Source: Fusobacterium naviforme
GTDB taxonomy: Bacteria; Bacillota; Clostridia; Lachnospirales; Lachnospiraceae
Direction of reading: 5' to 3'
DNA: 45,894 bases
Assembly: GCA_003014445.1 (NCBI GenBank)
Contig: PYGH01000015.1
Coordinates: 1-45,894, forward strand
Below the pieces are notes generated by a model. That model saw nothing but the letters and a program-made list of their open reading frames with translations. It did not search any database and was not told the DNA's origin. The translations under genes were made by a program, and so were the position numbers. Below are positions 1 to 8,602 of this stretch, piece by piece; the stretch's first letter is position 1; each line of letters begins with the position of its first letter.

Positions 1-285
1 GCAGCAAAGAAGCTGGAGGACGGCATCGAAGAAACATTGACCTACATGGAGTTTCCTGTACAGCACTGGCATCGGATCCGCACCAACAACCTGACAGAAC
101 GGGTGAATCGTGAGGTACGCAGACGTACACGTTCCATAGGCGCGTTCCCAGATGGCAACAGTGCTTTGATGTTGGTATGTGCCCGCCTTCGTTATGTGGC
201 ATCCAACGATTGGGGCCAGAAGCGATACCTCAACATGAAGCACCTCTATGACCTTGAAACCGAAAACCAGCTGGCGATAGGCTGA
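1..285 (+). pseudogene. IS256-family (mutator) transposase, C-terminal part, cut by window edge
   Basis: The frame is open from base 1, so the gene begins outside the window; 94 residues are visible. The protein contains the segment TNNLTERVNREVRRRTRSIG followed by FPDGNSALML, the typical C-terminal block of IS256/mutator transposases after the last catalytic Glu. It ends normally with a TGA at 283-285. It catalyses cut/copy-and-paste movement of its element if complete. The AT-rich 85 bases after the stop probably hold the right end of the element, because a truncated aldolase gene starts immediately beyond. Whether the upstream part is intact cannot be seen. Confidence 0.8.
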
Positions 286-371
286 CGCTCAGCTACCGAT
301 GGTTTGAATTTGCGAAAAAATCTTGACACTAGGTTATTCACACACATAGTTTTTACTCTGTACTCTGGTCC

Positions 372-692
372 TGTTTAAAGCACCAAGATCCGAATGATAT
401 TGTGCCTCAATTCACACCATATCTGAGAATGAAGGTGGGGAAGGTGAAACTGGTTGCCTACGGAAAACCTGGGAGTAAAGAATTGTTTCAGAAGTTTGAG
501 AAGGGCCTTGTCATTGGAGGAGCTTATTTGTTACAAAATCATGGCCCTGTTGTAGGGGGGAGAGATGTGATGAATGCTTTCTATAAAATAGAGGAATTGG
601 AAGATAGTATGAAAGTTGCTTGGTTCTTGCACAATGAGAAGGAGGAAAACTTGTCAATCATTGCTGAAGAAGGAGATTCGGTGTTAAAGTAG
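372..692 (+). pseudogene. class II aldolase/adducin-family protein, 3' fragment
   Basis: The homologous reading frame begins upstream of the first possible start codon (GTG at 402): residues HQDPNDI directly before it already fit the family pattern. The visible part holds VPLV-like/AYGKPGS and the conserved LLQNHGPVVGG block, in which the His of NHG is one of the family's zinc ligands, then a helix-rich C-terminus. Class II aldolases cleave sugar phosphates such as fuculose- or ribulose-phosphate. About the first half of the usual roughly 210 residues is missing, removed at the junction with the IS256 element on its left. I read it as a dead gene remnant. Confidence 0.75.
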
Positions 693-788
693 ATAAATTT
701 TATTTTACGAAAAAAATAGAGCTGGCTTGAAAAAGTAAATCCAGGCGCAAGAGTAAATTCCGCCGTCGTTTGCTTTTGCTGGCATAAG

Positions 789-1370
789 GAGGCGGACATT
801 ATCTTGGACTGCCTAAAAGGAAATTCCAAGACTACGCCTGTACTCCAAAGGACTCATGTTACCAAGTGTTACTTTGATTCGCTTTTCATGATGCCAAACG
901 AGGTAGTCATATAAAACGCTTATGAATCCTGGCAGGGGGACTCCTTCCCATTTCGATACCGTCAAGACCGGCTCTATTCATGCACTGGATCTAACATTTC
1001 GTTGACCAAAGTTGCATTTGGCGTTGTACTTATGGTCTAGGCAGAAAGCATACCGTCAAAACAATCAACAACATGAGAAAGATATACTTTCCGGTAGGGT
1101 TTACGAATTCAGTGATATCTGTCAGCCGCTTTTGATTCGGATATTCTGCATGAAAATCCCGCTGTATAAGATTTGGTACTTCAGGAGATAGGTTCCCCTT
1201 ATAGGAACTGTATTTTTGCTTCTGTTTTATCATAGGGAACTTTTTTGACGCCTGGGTCGCTTTTTAAGACGTTGATCGTCTCTTTCAATATGTCTATCTC
1301 AAGCTGCATTTCGAACATCTGCGGTTTGCGTGCATTAATCTCACTCATTGAAGAAGGGGCCCCCTTTGCT
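789..1370 (-). mobile_element. degenerate IS3-family element (relative of the intact copy at 22.4-23.9 kb)
   Basis: Reading leftwards, the pieces match the intact IS3 transposase in this window in order: KGAPSS to GVKKVP (about 1366-1225), KYSSYKG to TDITEF (about 1215-1100), the decayed DCFDGM region, then DYLVW--EKRIK and LGNMSPLEY (about 930-840). At least two internal deletions and several frameshifts separate them; about 100 residues before KYSSYKG are gone. The end at 789-812 (GGCGGACATTA then CTTGGACTGCC) matches the right inverted repeat of the intact element. No function is expected. Confidence 0.85.
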
Positions 1371-1514
1371 CTCTTGGGCATGGATGGCTTTAAGTACTAT
1401 GCTCTCCCACAGTGCTTCGATGATATCTTCTATGTGGCGCACAGATACACCCGCGAGATGCCTCTCAATCAGAGCTTCCTCCACGGAGCATTCATGCCGT
1501 TTGTAGCACTCCAT
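1341..1514 (-). pseudogene. IS256-family transposase, internal N-terminal fragment
   Basis: A 57-codon frame begins with ATG at 1514 and holds VEEALIERHLAGVSVRHIED and then IIEALW, the well-known N-terminal block of IS256 transposases (usually followed by VSPSTVS). After about residue 40 the similarity ends and the frame runs into the neighbouring IS3 remnant before stopping at 1341. It lies on the opposite strand to the IS256 C-terminus at the window start, so it is not simply the other half of that element. Confidence 0.7.
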
Positions 1515-1667
1515 GTTAATACCCCTAAGCCTTGGAACCTGTCAAGCAGCACATTCAGTGTTTTTTAAACACTGCTTTAGACAAGACCCTTAAGAGAGAT
1601 CCTCGTTACGCTGTATTATGTATCAGATGTAGCAGTTGCCTCACTCGGTTACCGTTACATATCTGAC

Positions 1668-3038
1668 TCATTTTTTTAATATGTTAAATTGCTTTTCACA
1701 CCAAAGGAACGAGGATAAAAACCATACAATTCCAATTAGCAGCACTATTTTTCCTGTTCTGGTTGCTAATGAAATCAAAAAACCTGCTGATAATATCGCC
1801 AGAACGAAAATTCGCAATAAAGACTCACCGGGAACTCTCCATTCATTTCCATCCCCATATTTGTCACAAAATTTTGAACAGGATAATGCGATCATTCCCC
1901 ACATGACGGAAAAGCATAATCCGGAAAAGAAAAACATATATGCATAGGCTTTTTCACCCAACCAAATGGTCTGAAGAATTCCGAGTAAAGTGACTCCGTA
2001 TCTAAACTTATTAATGCTCTGAATGGTAATATCTGTATTTTGAAGTGGCTTTTCTTTAATATGAGAGAAATCACTTACGATTTGCATTTGGAGCGAGAGC
2101 ATTTTTGTTGTGGGTGATGCATTTATTAAGGCTAGCGATATGGCTGAAATGAAAATAATAAACTGAAACGTGCAAATTAAAATAGGACTGCAGCCTATCA
2201 ATTTAAGAGTACACATAAAAATATTTTGGGAATCTGCTGCCGCTCCCATGCTCATAATCACAAGTATGATGGGAACCGGAAGTAGATTGATAACGACACT
2301 TCTAAATGCAATTTTAAACGTTTCTATGGCTACACGCCGATGATCATTTTTTATTTTCTTGTGCAATAAAAAGCCAACACTTTCTATTCCTCCATAAGTC
2401 ATGATAGTCCCATGCATTGCACCCAATGATGTCAAAAAAGAACCTTTCGAAAATGCTTCCACAGTAAGTGGCCAAGGAACTTCAATAGAGTAAAAAATTC
2501 CTGGGAACAAGTGGCATATTGAAAACAAACCAATACAGCAGAATGTTAGCAAAGCCAAGATCTTGAAAAAAGAAATATAATAATCAAAAAATTCATGCTT
2601 TTTGAACATAAAATTAATACCAAAGACTAGGATGCTAATCAAAAAACATGCCAAAAACAAAGGTAAATTTTTAAATATCTTACAGAGTATGATGCCAGCA
2701 GCAATTATTTCTGATGCCGGACCGATAACCATTGCTCCAACATATGCAGAAACAGAAAATTGCCATGCCAAGGATCCATAAATATCGGCCATAATATGAG
2801 TATAATTCCAACCTTCAGGTCCGACGAGGTTCATCTCTATCAAGAATAAAGTCACTATAATAGCGACACCGCCCGTTAATACAGAAAGGAAAAGCAAATT
2901 AATTCCATTACTATAATAGATCAGTGATAATCCGCAGAATAATCCTGCGCCCAGAATATTTCCGATAGATCGGATCACCAGATAGCTGTTTGTATATGGA
3001 GAGATTGTTTTTTCTCTGTGTAAAGATTTTAAAATCAT
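1668..3038 (-). CDS. APC-superfamily amino-acid permease
   Basis: A 456-residue integral membrane protein with roughly 12 predicted hydrophobic segments and the N-terminal glycine-rich unwound helix typical of APC transporters (IRSIGNILGAGLFCG, residues about 27-41). It should import or exchange an amino acid or amine; the substrate cannot be read from sequence. The start at 3038 is supported by a GGTGAGGGG motif just upstream. It is the last gene on the minus strand after the two-component pair, about 40 bases from the regulator, so it may be the direct target of that system. The 3' end is only about 100 bases from the IS remnants, marking the edge of the AT-rich island. Confidence 0.85.
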   Translation of the reverse strand: MILKSLHREKTISPYTNSYLVIRSIGNILGAGLFCGLSLIYYSNGINLLFLSVLTGGVAIIVTLFLIEMNLVGPEGWNYTHIMADIYGSLAWQFSVSAYVGAMVIGPASEIIAAGIILCKIFKNLPLFLACFLISILVFGINFMFKKHEFFDYYISFFKILALLTFCCIGLFSICHLFPGIFYSIEVPWPLTVEAFSKGSFLTSLGAMHGTIMTYGGIESVGFLLHKKIKNDHRRVAIETFKIAFRSVVINLLPVPIILVIMSMGAAADSQNIFMCTLKLIGCSPILICTFQFIIFISAISLALINASPTTKMLSLQMQIVSDFSHIKEKPLQNTDITIQSINKFRYGVTLLGILQTIWLGEKAYAYMFFFSGLCFSVMWGMIALSCSKFCDKYGDGNEWRVPGESLLRIFVLAILSAGFLISLATRTGKIVLLIGIVWFLSSFLWCEKQFNILKK

Positions 3039-3077
3039 GTACCCCTCACCTGTTAATTGGATATGAAACGCTATTTG

Positions 3078-3869
3078 TTATTGACGCATCAAGTAGCCCA
3101 GAGTTTCTTCTGCCCAGCTGTACTCAGTCATATAATTTCCGTTAAAGCCCTGTTGTTTATGTGTACTTTCGTTCAGCCATTGATATAGGTCACAATCAAT
3201 TTTTTTTGTATCTACAGCTCTAAAATTGGGGCGTTCAATCAAAATTTCTTTAATATTATAGTGATTCAATGTGTCACGGAGATCTTTTAAAACTCTTCTA
3301 AATCTACTTTGGTACCTGTCCTCATTACAGGCATCCTCCCATAAAATGTTAATTATCTGTTCGTTATTCACAGAATTTCCCATTCTGTCAACTAAATAGG
3401 CTAAGAGTTCCTTAGATTTTTTGTTTGAAAAGTATATGGGGGTTTCATTAATAAAAACATCGAAATACCCAAATGTTCGAATGAAAATAGACTTATTTTT
3501 ATTTTTGATCATTAACCTAACCATATTTAAAGCATAGAGCAGGTCACTGTGGCTGTATGGCTTTTCCAAATAAACCGGAGAGTGTAGTTGATAGGCGTTC
3601 ATTGCATATTGCTGGTGTGCTGTAATAAAAATTAATATGATATCCTTTTTTTTGGCTTTTAGCTTTTTTCCCAGTTCGATACCGTTCATCTCAGGCATTT
3701 CGATGTCTAATACTGCGACGTCAACCTCGTGAGACTCAACATATTGAACTGCTTTTATTGGCGAATCAAATTTTTCAAGAATCTCGATATCTTCGAACTC
3801 TGCGCATTCCAATTCAAATAACTTCATAGCTAAAATTTCATCATCCACCAGAATGGTTTTTATTTTCAT
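3078..3869 (-). CDS. response regulator with receiver domain and winged-helix (OmpR/SARP-like) output domain
   Basis: A 263-residue regulator. Residues 1-120 are a receiver domain: acidic pair D9-D10, phosphoacceptor D55 in VLDIEMPEMNG, the conserved Thr in FITAH and Lys in YLEKPYS. Residues about 135-260 form a DNA-binding domain with TFGYFDVFIN, the phrase KSKELLAYLVDRMG and a helix-turn region IINILWED, as in the transcriptional-activator (SARP/BTAD-type) winged-helix family. I chose the ATG at 3869 over the one at 3905 because AAAGGAAATAAC precedes it. It sits 144 bases downstream of a LytS-like kinase. Kinases of that type usually pair with LytTR or AraC output domains, so this output domain is less usual. 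Confidence 0.85.
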   Translation of the reverse strand: MKIKTILVDDEILAMKLFELECAEFEDIEILEKFDSPIKAVQYVESHEVDVAVLDIEMPEMNGIELGKKLKAKKKDIILIFITAHQQYAMNAYQLHSPVYLEKPYSHSDLLYALNMVRLMIKNKNKSIFIRTFGYFDVFINETPIYFSNKKSKELLAYLVDRMGNSVNNEQIINILWEDACNEDRYQSRFRRVLKDLRDTLNHYNIKEILIERPNFRAVDTKKIDCDLYQWLNESTHKQQGFNGNYMTEYSWAEETLGYLMRQ

Positions 3870-4013
3870 GTTATTTCCTTTCTTTAGAATAAACTCTGAA
3901 AGCACAGGGCCCCGATTTTTTTACTGCAGGCGAATTGAAATTTCGGACAGGACGTAAGAATAAGATTTTGAGGGTGACTTTTGGTTTTCTGTTTGTATCA
4001 ATTATTTATCATG

Positions 4014-5756
4014 CTATATCATATTATTGTTTTTTCCTTTTGGAATGGTCACCTTAACAAATGTTCCAAAATTTATTTTAGAATCAATATAAAGCGTTGC
4101 ATGGCAATAGTACTCTAACCTTCGCTCGATGTTGCGCAATCCGATTCCTTTATCTTGAATTTGTTTTGTGGAGAATCCCACTCCATCATCAACAATTTCA
4201 ATGTAATAGGAGGCGAAGTCTTCATAAGTTCTAATGTAGACAGTGCCTCCTTCCACTCTTTTTAAGACGCCGTGTTTGATTGCATTCTCTACCAGCGGCT
4301 GTATAGATAGAGATGGAATGATGAAATCTGATGGTTCTATTTGATAAAACACCTTTAATTTTGGAAAACAGGTTTGCTCGATATTGACATAAAATTTTAT
4401 ATGATCCAATTCGCTATTAAAGGGGATCGTAGTTTTTTCAAGTACATTCATATTTGCCTTTAGAAAGCGAGAAAAATAGTAAACTAATTTATCGGCTTCT
4501 TTCGGTTCGATTCTGATGAGAGATCTTATAGAATTTAATGTATTATACACAAAATGTGGCTTGATTTGACTGAGCAGCAAAGAAACCTTGCTTTGGGCGA
4601 ATTCTTCTTTGAGCCTTTTTAATGCTCTTATTTGATTGAATAGTTCGATCAATAAAGAAATAGTTGCTATATATGCGATCAGTATAAAAAAGCAATACGT
4701 TTTTTGAGAGGTTAATTTGCAGCCAAAGGAACAACCCGACAATAGAATAATTGTTTTTAAATTTTTTAATAAGCTGGAATGGAGTGTAACGCGATCCTTA
4801 TCAAAAACCGAAGTGATTCTTGTTTCAAAAAAACCAAATATAATGATGTAGACAGCAAAAACCAATAAATATAAAATGCTCCAGCTTGCAACAGAATCAA
4901 AAGAATATCGTTTTATGGTCAAGAAAGCCGCAGCTAAGATGAAATAAACAATATAAACGAGATTAAATCCTTGATACTCTTGATAAAGAATATTTGGATA
5001 GGTAAGAATTCTACAGGCTTTTAAGATGAATTGAGGGAATAACAGCAAAAGAAAATTTTCAATGAAATATAAAAGCAATGGAAAACCAATACACAGATGA
5101 AAAAAGCGGGTTTTTATTAAGAACCAGCTGGCAAAGGTAACCATGAACATGCCGATATACTTAACCGCACGAATCTCTTCACTTGTATTATAGTACACAG
5201 TGCTGAGCAAAAGAGAAATTATACCCGTAAGAAGTGCAATGATTCCAAGGACTATTTCTATTGACATTTTCCTGATGATAGTTTTAAAAATTGAATTGAT
5301 CGGTGCACAATCAATGCTTGCAATCTGTCCGAAAACAAGAGGTGCTCTGTTGTGAAAGAGGATTTTAATATGGGATTTCTTTGGCAGATGTCCAATTGTG
5401 ATTAGCTCATAATTACCAAATACCGTATTATCAGCTTTTGTATATACAGGTTTTCCGTTTATTTGGACCGAAAATATTTGCTTGTTTCGGTAAAAGGCAA
5501 GCACCATTTCTTCTTGAGAATCTTGTGTGAGTTCACCTTCAAAACAGTAGGATTCACTGTTGTTGGCTGGGATCCGACAGGGAAATCGAACAGGATTTTT
5601 GTGCTCATTCTTAGATAGATACCACTTAATCGTTTGGTTTCTGGAAAATGATTCGCTCCATATATTGATGAAGAAAAATGGGAACACTAAAATAAGTAAC
5701 AACGTGCTTAATGCGACAATCCATATGACATCTGTGCTTTTATTATCAGCGTTCAT
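4014..5756 (-). CDS. membrane sensor histidine kinase, LytS/YehU-type (HisKA_7TM-like)
   Basis: A 580-residue kinase. It has one N-terminal membrane helix (residues about 10-30), an extracytoplasmic beta-rich domain (about 35-165) resembling a 7TMR-DISM extracellular region, then about seven hydrophobic segments up to about residue 370. The His_kinase domain follows: phosphoacceptor H401 in QIKPHFVYNTLNSI, and an ATPase domain with LSIQPLVENAIKHG (N box), VDDGVGF and KGIGLRNIERRLE. It would autophosphorylate on an external signal and pass phosphate to the adjacent regulator. No good ribosome binding site is seen before the ATG, so the start is less certain than the reading frame. Confidence 0.88.
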   Translation of the reverse strand: MNADNKSTDVIWIVALSTLLLILVFPFFFINIWSESFSRNQTIKWYLSKNEHKNPVRFPCRIPANNSESYCFEGELTQDSQEEMVLAFYRNKQIFSVQINGKPVYTKADNTVFGNYELITIGHLPKKSHIKILFHNRAPLVFGQIASIDCAPINSIFKTIIRKMSIEIVLGIIALLTGIISLLLSTVYYNTSEEIRAVKYIGMFMVTFASWFLIKTRFFHLCIGFPLLLYFIENFLLLLFPQFILKACRILTYPNILYQEYQGFNLVYIVYFILAAAFLTIKRYSFDSVASWSILYLLVFAVYIIIFGFFETRITSVFDKDRVTLHSSLLKNLKTIILLSGCSFGCKLTSQKTYCFFILIAYIATISLLIELFNQIRALKRLKEEFAQSKVSLLLSQIKPHFVYNTLNSIRSLIRIEPKEADKLVYYFSRFLKANMNVLEKTTIPFNSELDHIKFYVNIEQTCFPKLKVFYQIEPSDFIIPSLSIQPLVENAIKHGVLKRVEGGTVYIRTYEDFASYYIEIVDDGVGFSTKQIQDKGIGLRNIERRLEYYCHATLYIDSKINFGTFVKVTIPKGKNNNMI

Positions 5757-6534
5757 TTATAGACCATTTTATCGTTTCGCATTGCATCGTATTGCCAAAG
5801 GCAATCAGATGACAAGCCTATCATTATATGTAAGTGACTGACATGGATGCCGGATCTTCTGAGATTATCAGAAGGTTTTCCCGGATATCTGGAACAGGCG
5901 TTCTTTTGTAAGGCATCTCATTGAAAATAATTGCTCCAGGTTATTTTGCTTTATCATAACATAATCGGTACAGTATTTTCAAAGGGATTCATCGAGACGG
6001 GGGACTGACGATATTAGACCATATCCCGGCAGTCAAGAAAAAATAAGCATCCTTTGATTCGTTTTTTCGTGTGTCCTTCATGAAGCTCTCAAAAACGATG
6101 ACCGATATATCCGTTGTACTTCAGCATTACGACGTGACGTATTCTAAGTCTCAGGAACATCTTAAGGGTAACGTTATTTCTGTAGACAGCAGGTTAAGAG
6201 AAATTATTTTTGGAGTTATTCGGAAAGCTCTGATTACGTTCGCCCTATATTTCATTTCACAATTAGAGCTGCCCCCGTCTTCCGGTTTGAACTCTTGGGA
6301 TTTTTTAGTGTGTGAACCACGTTTGGGTTGGCAACAGTAAAAGAAGAGCCGATTGGCATTGTTCACGCGAATCGGCTCAAGTAAATCGCCGGCATCAGTA
6401 AGACGATGCTAAAAAACATAATGCTTTTTGCAGTTGGGCAATCACGAGGACTGTTATCTGCAGAGCCTCTCTGATATACCGGAACCAATGTGCTAATGCC
6501 ACATAAACAGGGGTATTCCTGGGATTAATGGGGT
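5757..6534. other. long intergenic region between two minus-strand transcription units
   Basis: This 778-base stretch has no reading frame that I can support. Open frames on both strands near 6071-6366 overlap each other and have no recognisable domain. It contains a small inverted repeat at about 5866-5885 (CTTCTGA/TCAGAAG followed by GTTTT) and the hairpin at 6346-6378. The promoter for the sensor kinase should lie just right of 5757, but I could not pick it with confidence. It may be the relic of a lost gene. Confidence 0.5.
6335..6378 (-). terminator. probable intrinsic terminator after the cysteine hydrolase gene
   Basis: Perfect 9-bp arms GAGCCGATT (6346-6354) and AATCGGCTC (6370-6378). 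Read on the minus strand, the stem is followed by the T-rich run TTCTTTTA. It lies about 155 bases beyond the stop codon of the hydrolase gene. Confidence 0.55.
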
Positions 6535-7236
6535 TCAATCTGCAGATTCAACGGCATCAATTAATTCATTTGTTGTGATCACATGGCAGTAAATATTGTT
6601 CAGTGATTCCAATTCATTTTCATGCAGGCGTTTTGTTGCTGCAAGGCAGGCATCTTCGATTAGCCAGACCTTAAAACTTTCATCTGCAAGATCTCTCACA
6701 GTACAGGAAACACACTGATCTGTCATTGTTCCAGTCACAATCACAGTGTCAATTCCCATATTGTAAAGAATTAGTCTGAGGTTTGTTCCGGTTAAGGCAC
6801 TGTCTGTTGTTTTGGTCACAACAACATCATCTTTTTGGGGCGCTATCTCACTTATGATTTCTCCGCGATGATCCCCTTCTGTCATAAGAAATTGATTGAA
6901 CCCGGAGACCTTTTGAACCAAAGAGCGATCTACACCATTGCTTTTATGCCCTTGGATCCTGGCATAGGTAACTTCCATTTTTTTACTGCGACAAAGGGAA
7001 ATAAGCTTTTTCAGATTTGGGATTACAGTAGTTTCGTAGGTATTGTAAAAAGGTTCCCAGCGCTTTGCATTTTCAATTTCTTCTTGTGTGGCTTTATCAG
7101 TCAACTCCGGCCGCTTCACACAGGCATATTGTGCATCGATTATTAATAGAGCTGTTTTGCTTGGATCGATCATAATTTTTTGATAATCATAATCATTTTC
7201 ATAATAAAAAGAACAGTACCTGTCATTTACTTTCAT
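6535..7236 (-). CDS. isochorismatase-fold cysteine hydrolase (amidase/carbamoylase-like)
   Basis: A 233-residue protein of the isochorismatase-like hydrolase superfamily. The catalytic triad is visible: D34 in LLIIDAQ, K142 in VVVTKTTDSAL, and C175 in GTMTDQCVSCTVRDL. Enzymes of this family with a Cys, such as nicotinamidase, N-carbamoylsarcosine amidase, ureidoacrylate amidohydrolase and biuret hydrolase, cleave amide or carbamoyl C-N bonds through a thioester. The N-terminal extension of about 25 residues before the first strand is typical of the carbamoyl-directed subgroup rather than of true isochorismatases. An AAAGGGG site precedes the ATG. It lies in the same direction as the racemase-like gene, with its own promoter and operator-like palindrome in between. 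The exact substrate is unknown. Confidence 0.85.
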   Translation of the reverse strand: MKVNDRYCSFYYENDYDYQKIMIDPSKTALLIIDAQYACVKRPELTDKATQEEIENAKRWEPFYNTYETTVIPNLKKLISLCRSKKMEVTYARIQGHKSNGVDRSLVQKVSGFNQFLMTEGDHRGEIISEIAPQKDDVVVTKTTDSALTGTNLRLILYNMGIDTVIVTGTMTDQCVSCTVRDLADESFKVWLIEDACLAATKRLHENELESLNNIYCHVITTNELIDAVESAD

Positions 7237-7305
7237 AAAATCCCCTTTCTATATTAAATGATAGTAAAAACACCATTTTACTCATATCGCTTTGCCATCC
7301 AACAG

Positions 7306-7334
7306 ATGATAACATTGCCGAAAGGCTTTGACAA
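7306..7334 (-). promoter_or_regulatory. sigma-70-type promoter for the cysteine hydrolase gene
   Basis: On the minus strand, TTGTCA (7334-7329) and TATCAT (7311-7306) are separated by exactly 17 bases, about 70 bases before the hydrolase start. The -35 box overlaps the palindrome at 7332-7353, an arrangement expected for a regulated promoter. Confidence 0.55.
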
Positions 7335-7353
7335 TTTTGACAAGTCAAAATTG
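7332..7353. promoter_or_regulatory. 22-bp perfect palindrome, candidate operator
   Basis: Arms CAATTTTGAC (7332-7341) and GTCAAAATTG (7344-7353) are perfect reverse complements separated by two bases. The two-base gap is too short for a stable RNA loop, so a dimeric DNA-binding protein is the simpler reading. It sits between the racemase-like gene and the hydrolase gene and touches the -35 box of the latter. The binding protein is unknown. Confidence 0.6.
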
Positions 7354-7371
7354 CCTGTAACTTTAGTGGAA

Positions 7372-8436
7372 CTATACATAGATTTTATCTACATATTTTG
7401 ATGTATATGCACGCATTAAAGAATGATATCCAAGGACAAGATCAATCACATCACCCAGTTTATATTGTTTGTGAGAGTCACTTACATCTAGAACCAAATG
7501 GTCAGAGCTGCATCCAACCACATGAATGCCGGGATCAACGGGTAGGGATGTTTCTAAATCAAAATCCTGTCTTCCAACAGAGCAAATCGCGCGCAAGCGC
7601 TTTTCTCCACGATTAATAAACTCCGGAAGTTTTCCATAAGAATCCACTCCGATTGTCCCCCATGGAATGGACGGCTTAACCTTCAGTTCTATAATTTGAC
7701 AATGTAAGATGAACGCATCCTTGCATGTGGACGGCAGATATTGATAGTGAGCACGTTCTCGACCGAATAAAAGGGCTTCTCCTAGTCGCAGGTTGTTAAT
7801 CTTGTGCGGCATCCCATTTTTTAACATCAAGCAAAGGCTTGATGAATTACCTGCGCTGACGATATCCAGCTTTCTTTTGATTCGTTGTTCCACCTCCATT
7901 GCAATAAACTCTAATGTTTTCATTTTGTCTGCATCGGGTTGAACAAAAGAGAGGCAGCCTAAGTTTGCCCCAATTCCGTATAAGTCAATAGAATCCATCT
8001 TTTCAACGAGTAAAGCTGTATTGATTAGTTCCGAGTAATTTACATACCCTTCTCTTAAATCTCCAAGGTCAGCCATTAAAATAATTTTATGACGTTTTTT
8101 TTGCTGTCGTGCAGCCGAATTTAACTTATCAATGATGCAAAGTTCAGCATTCAAAGAAACATCCGCATATTTCACCACATCGTCCACCTCAGGTTCCATC
8201 GGGGATCGAATCAGCCATTTTTTTATGGGAATGTCTTTTAGAGGATACAGGTTTGAAATTCGGGAATCTCCCAAATGTTCTATTCCTTCATCGTAAATAA
8301 TTTTAGCAATCCGGACATCGCCGCAAACACATTTTGTAATTCCGGTGATTTCAATATTGAATTTTTGACACAGATGCCGTACGGCTTTAACATTCTGGCG
8401 GAACTTATGGGTATCAATTGTGATATTAGGGTACAT
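7372..8436 (-). CDS. PLP-dependent racemase, ornithine/alanine racemase-like (fold type III)
   Basis: A 354-residue protein whose N-terminal TIM barrel resembles clostridial ornithine racemase and YhfX-like enzymes. The PLP lysine is K35 in GITKCVCGD. Further family blocks are HLGDSRISNLYPL, IILMADLGDLREG, VSAGNSSSLCLML and NNLRLGEALLFGRE. The C-terminal domain is the short beta domain ending in RAYTSKYV. Members of this group racemise amino acids such as ornithine without the dimer architecture of cell-wall alanine racemase. The start at 8436 follows GATGAGG. It is divergent from the deacetylase-fold gene and next to the carbamoylase-like hydrolase, suggesting a role in amino-acid release from a ureide or amide rather than in peptidoglycan synthesis. 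Confidence 0.82.
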   Translation of the reverse strand: MYPNITIDTHKFRQNVKAVRHLCQKFNIEITGITKCVCGDVRIAKIIYDEGIEHLGDSRISNLYPLKDIPIKKWLIRSPMEPEVDDVVKYADVSLNAELCIIDKLNSAARQQKKRHKIILMADLGDLREGYVNYSELINTALLVEKMDSIDLYGIGANLGCLSFVQPDADKMKTLEFIAMEVEQRIKRKLDIVSAGNSSSLCLMLKNGMPHKINNLRLGEALLFGRERAHYQYLPSTCKDAFILHCQIIELKVKPSIPWGTIGVDSYGKLPEFINRGEKRLRAICSVGRQDFDLETSLPVDPGIHVVGCSSDHLVLDVSDSHKQYKLGDVIDLVLGYHSLMRAYTSKYVDKIYV

Positions 8437-8493
8437 ACGATTGCCTCATCAGAACTCGCTTATATCATGCATTTTTAATATACAATCCATCGT

Positions 8494-8532
8494 GTGCAAA
8501 AACCGTGCATTCTAATTGCACACATTTTGCAC
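8494..8532. promoter_or_regulatory. nested double palindrome in the divergent promoter region, candidate operator
   Basis: Outer arms GTGCAAAA (8494-8501) and TTTTGCAC (8525-8532) enclose inner arms GTGCA (8505-8509) and TGCAC (8517-8521). All arms are perfect and the 3-base and 7-base gaps are symmetrical about 8513. A further half-site TTGCAC lies at about 8559. The site is between two divergent genes (racemase-like and deacetylase-fold), so a regulator bound here could control both. A four-site arrangement suggests a tetramer or two cooperating dimers. Confidence 0.7.
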
Positions 8533-8602
8533 GCAATATCGCGTACTATTGTCTAAAATTGCACATAATCTCAATTTAAGAAGCGATCGATGGAGGCAAA
8601 AG

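Noticed and set aside
6071-6366. Open frames on both strands in the long intergenic region
   Set aside because: They overlap each other, have no ribosome site or domain, and low codon plausibility; more likely chance frames.
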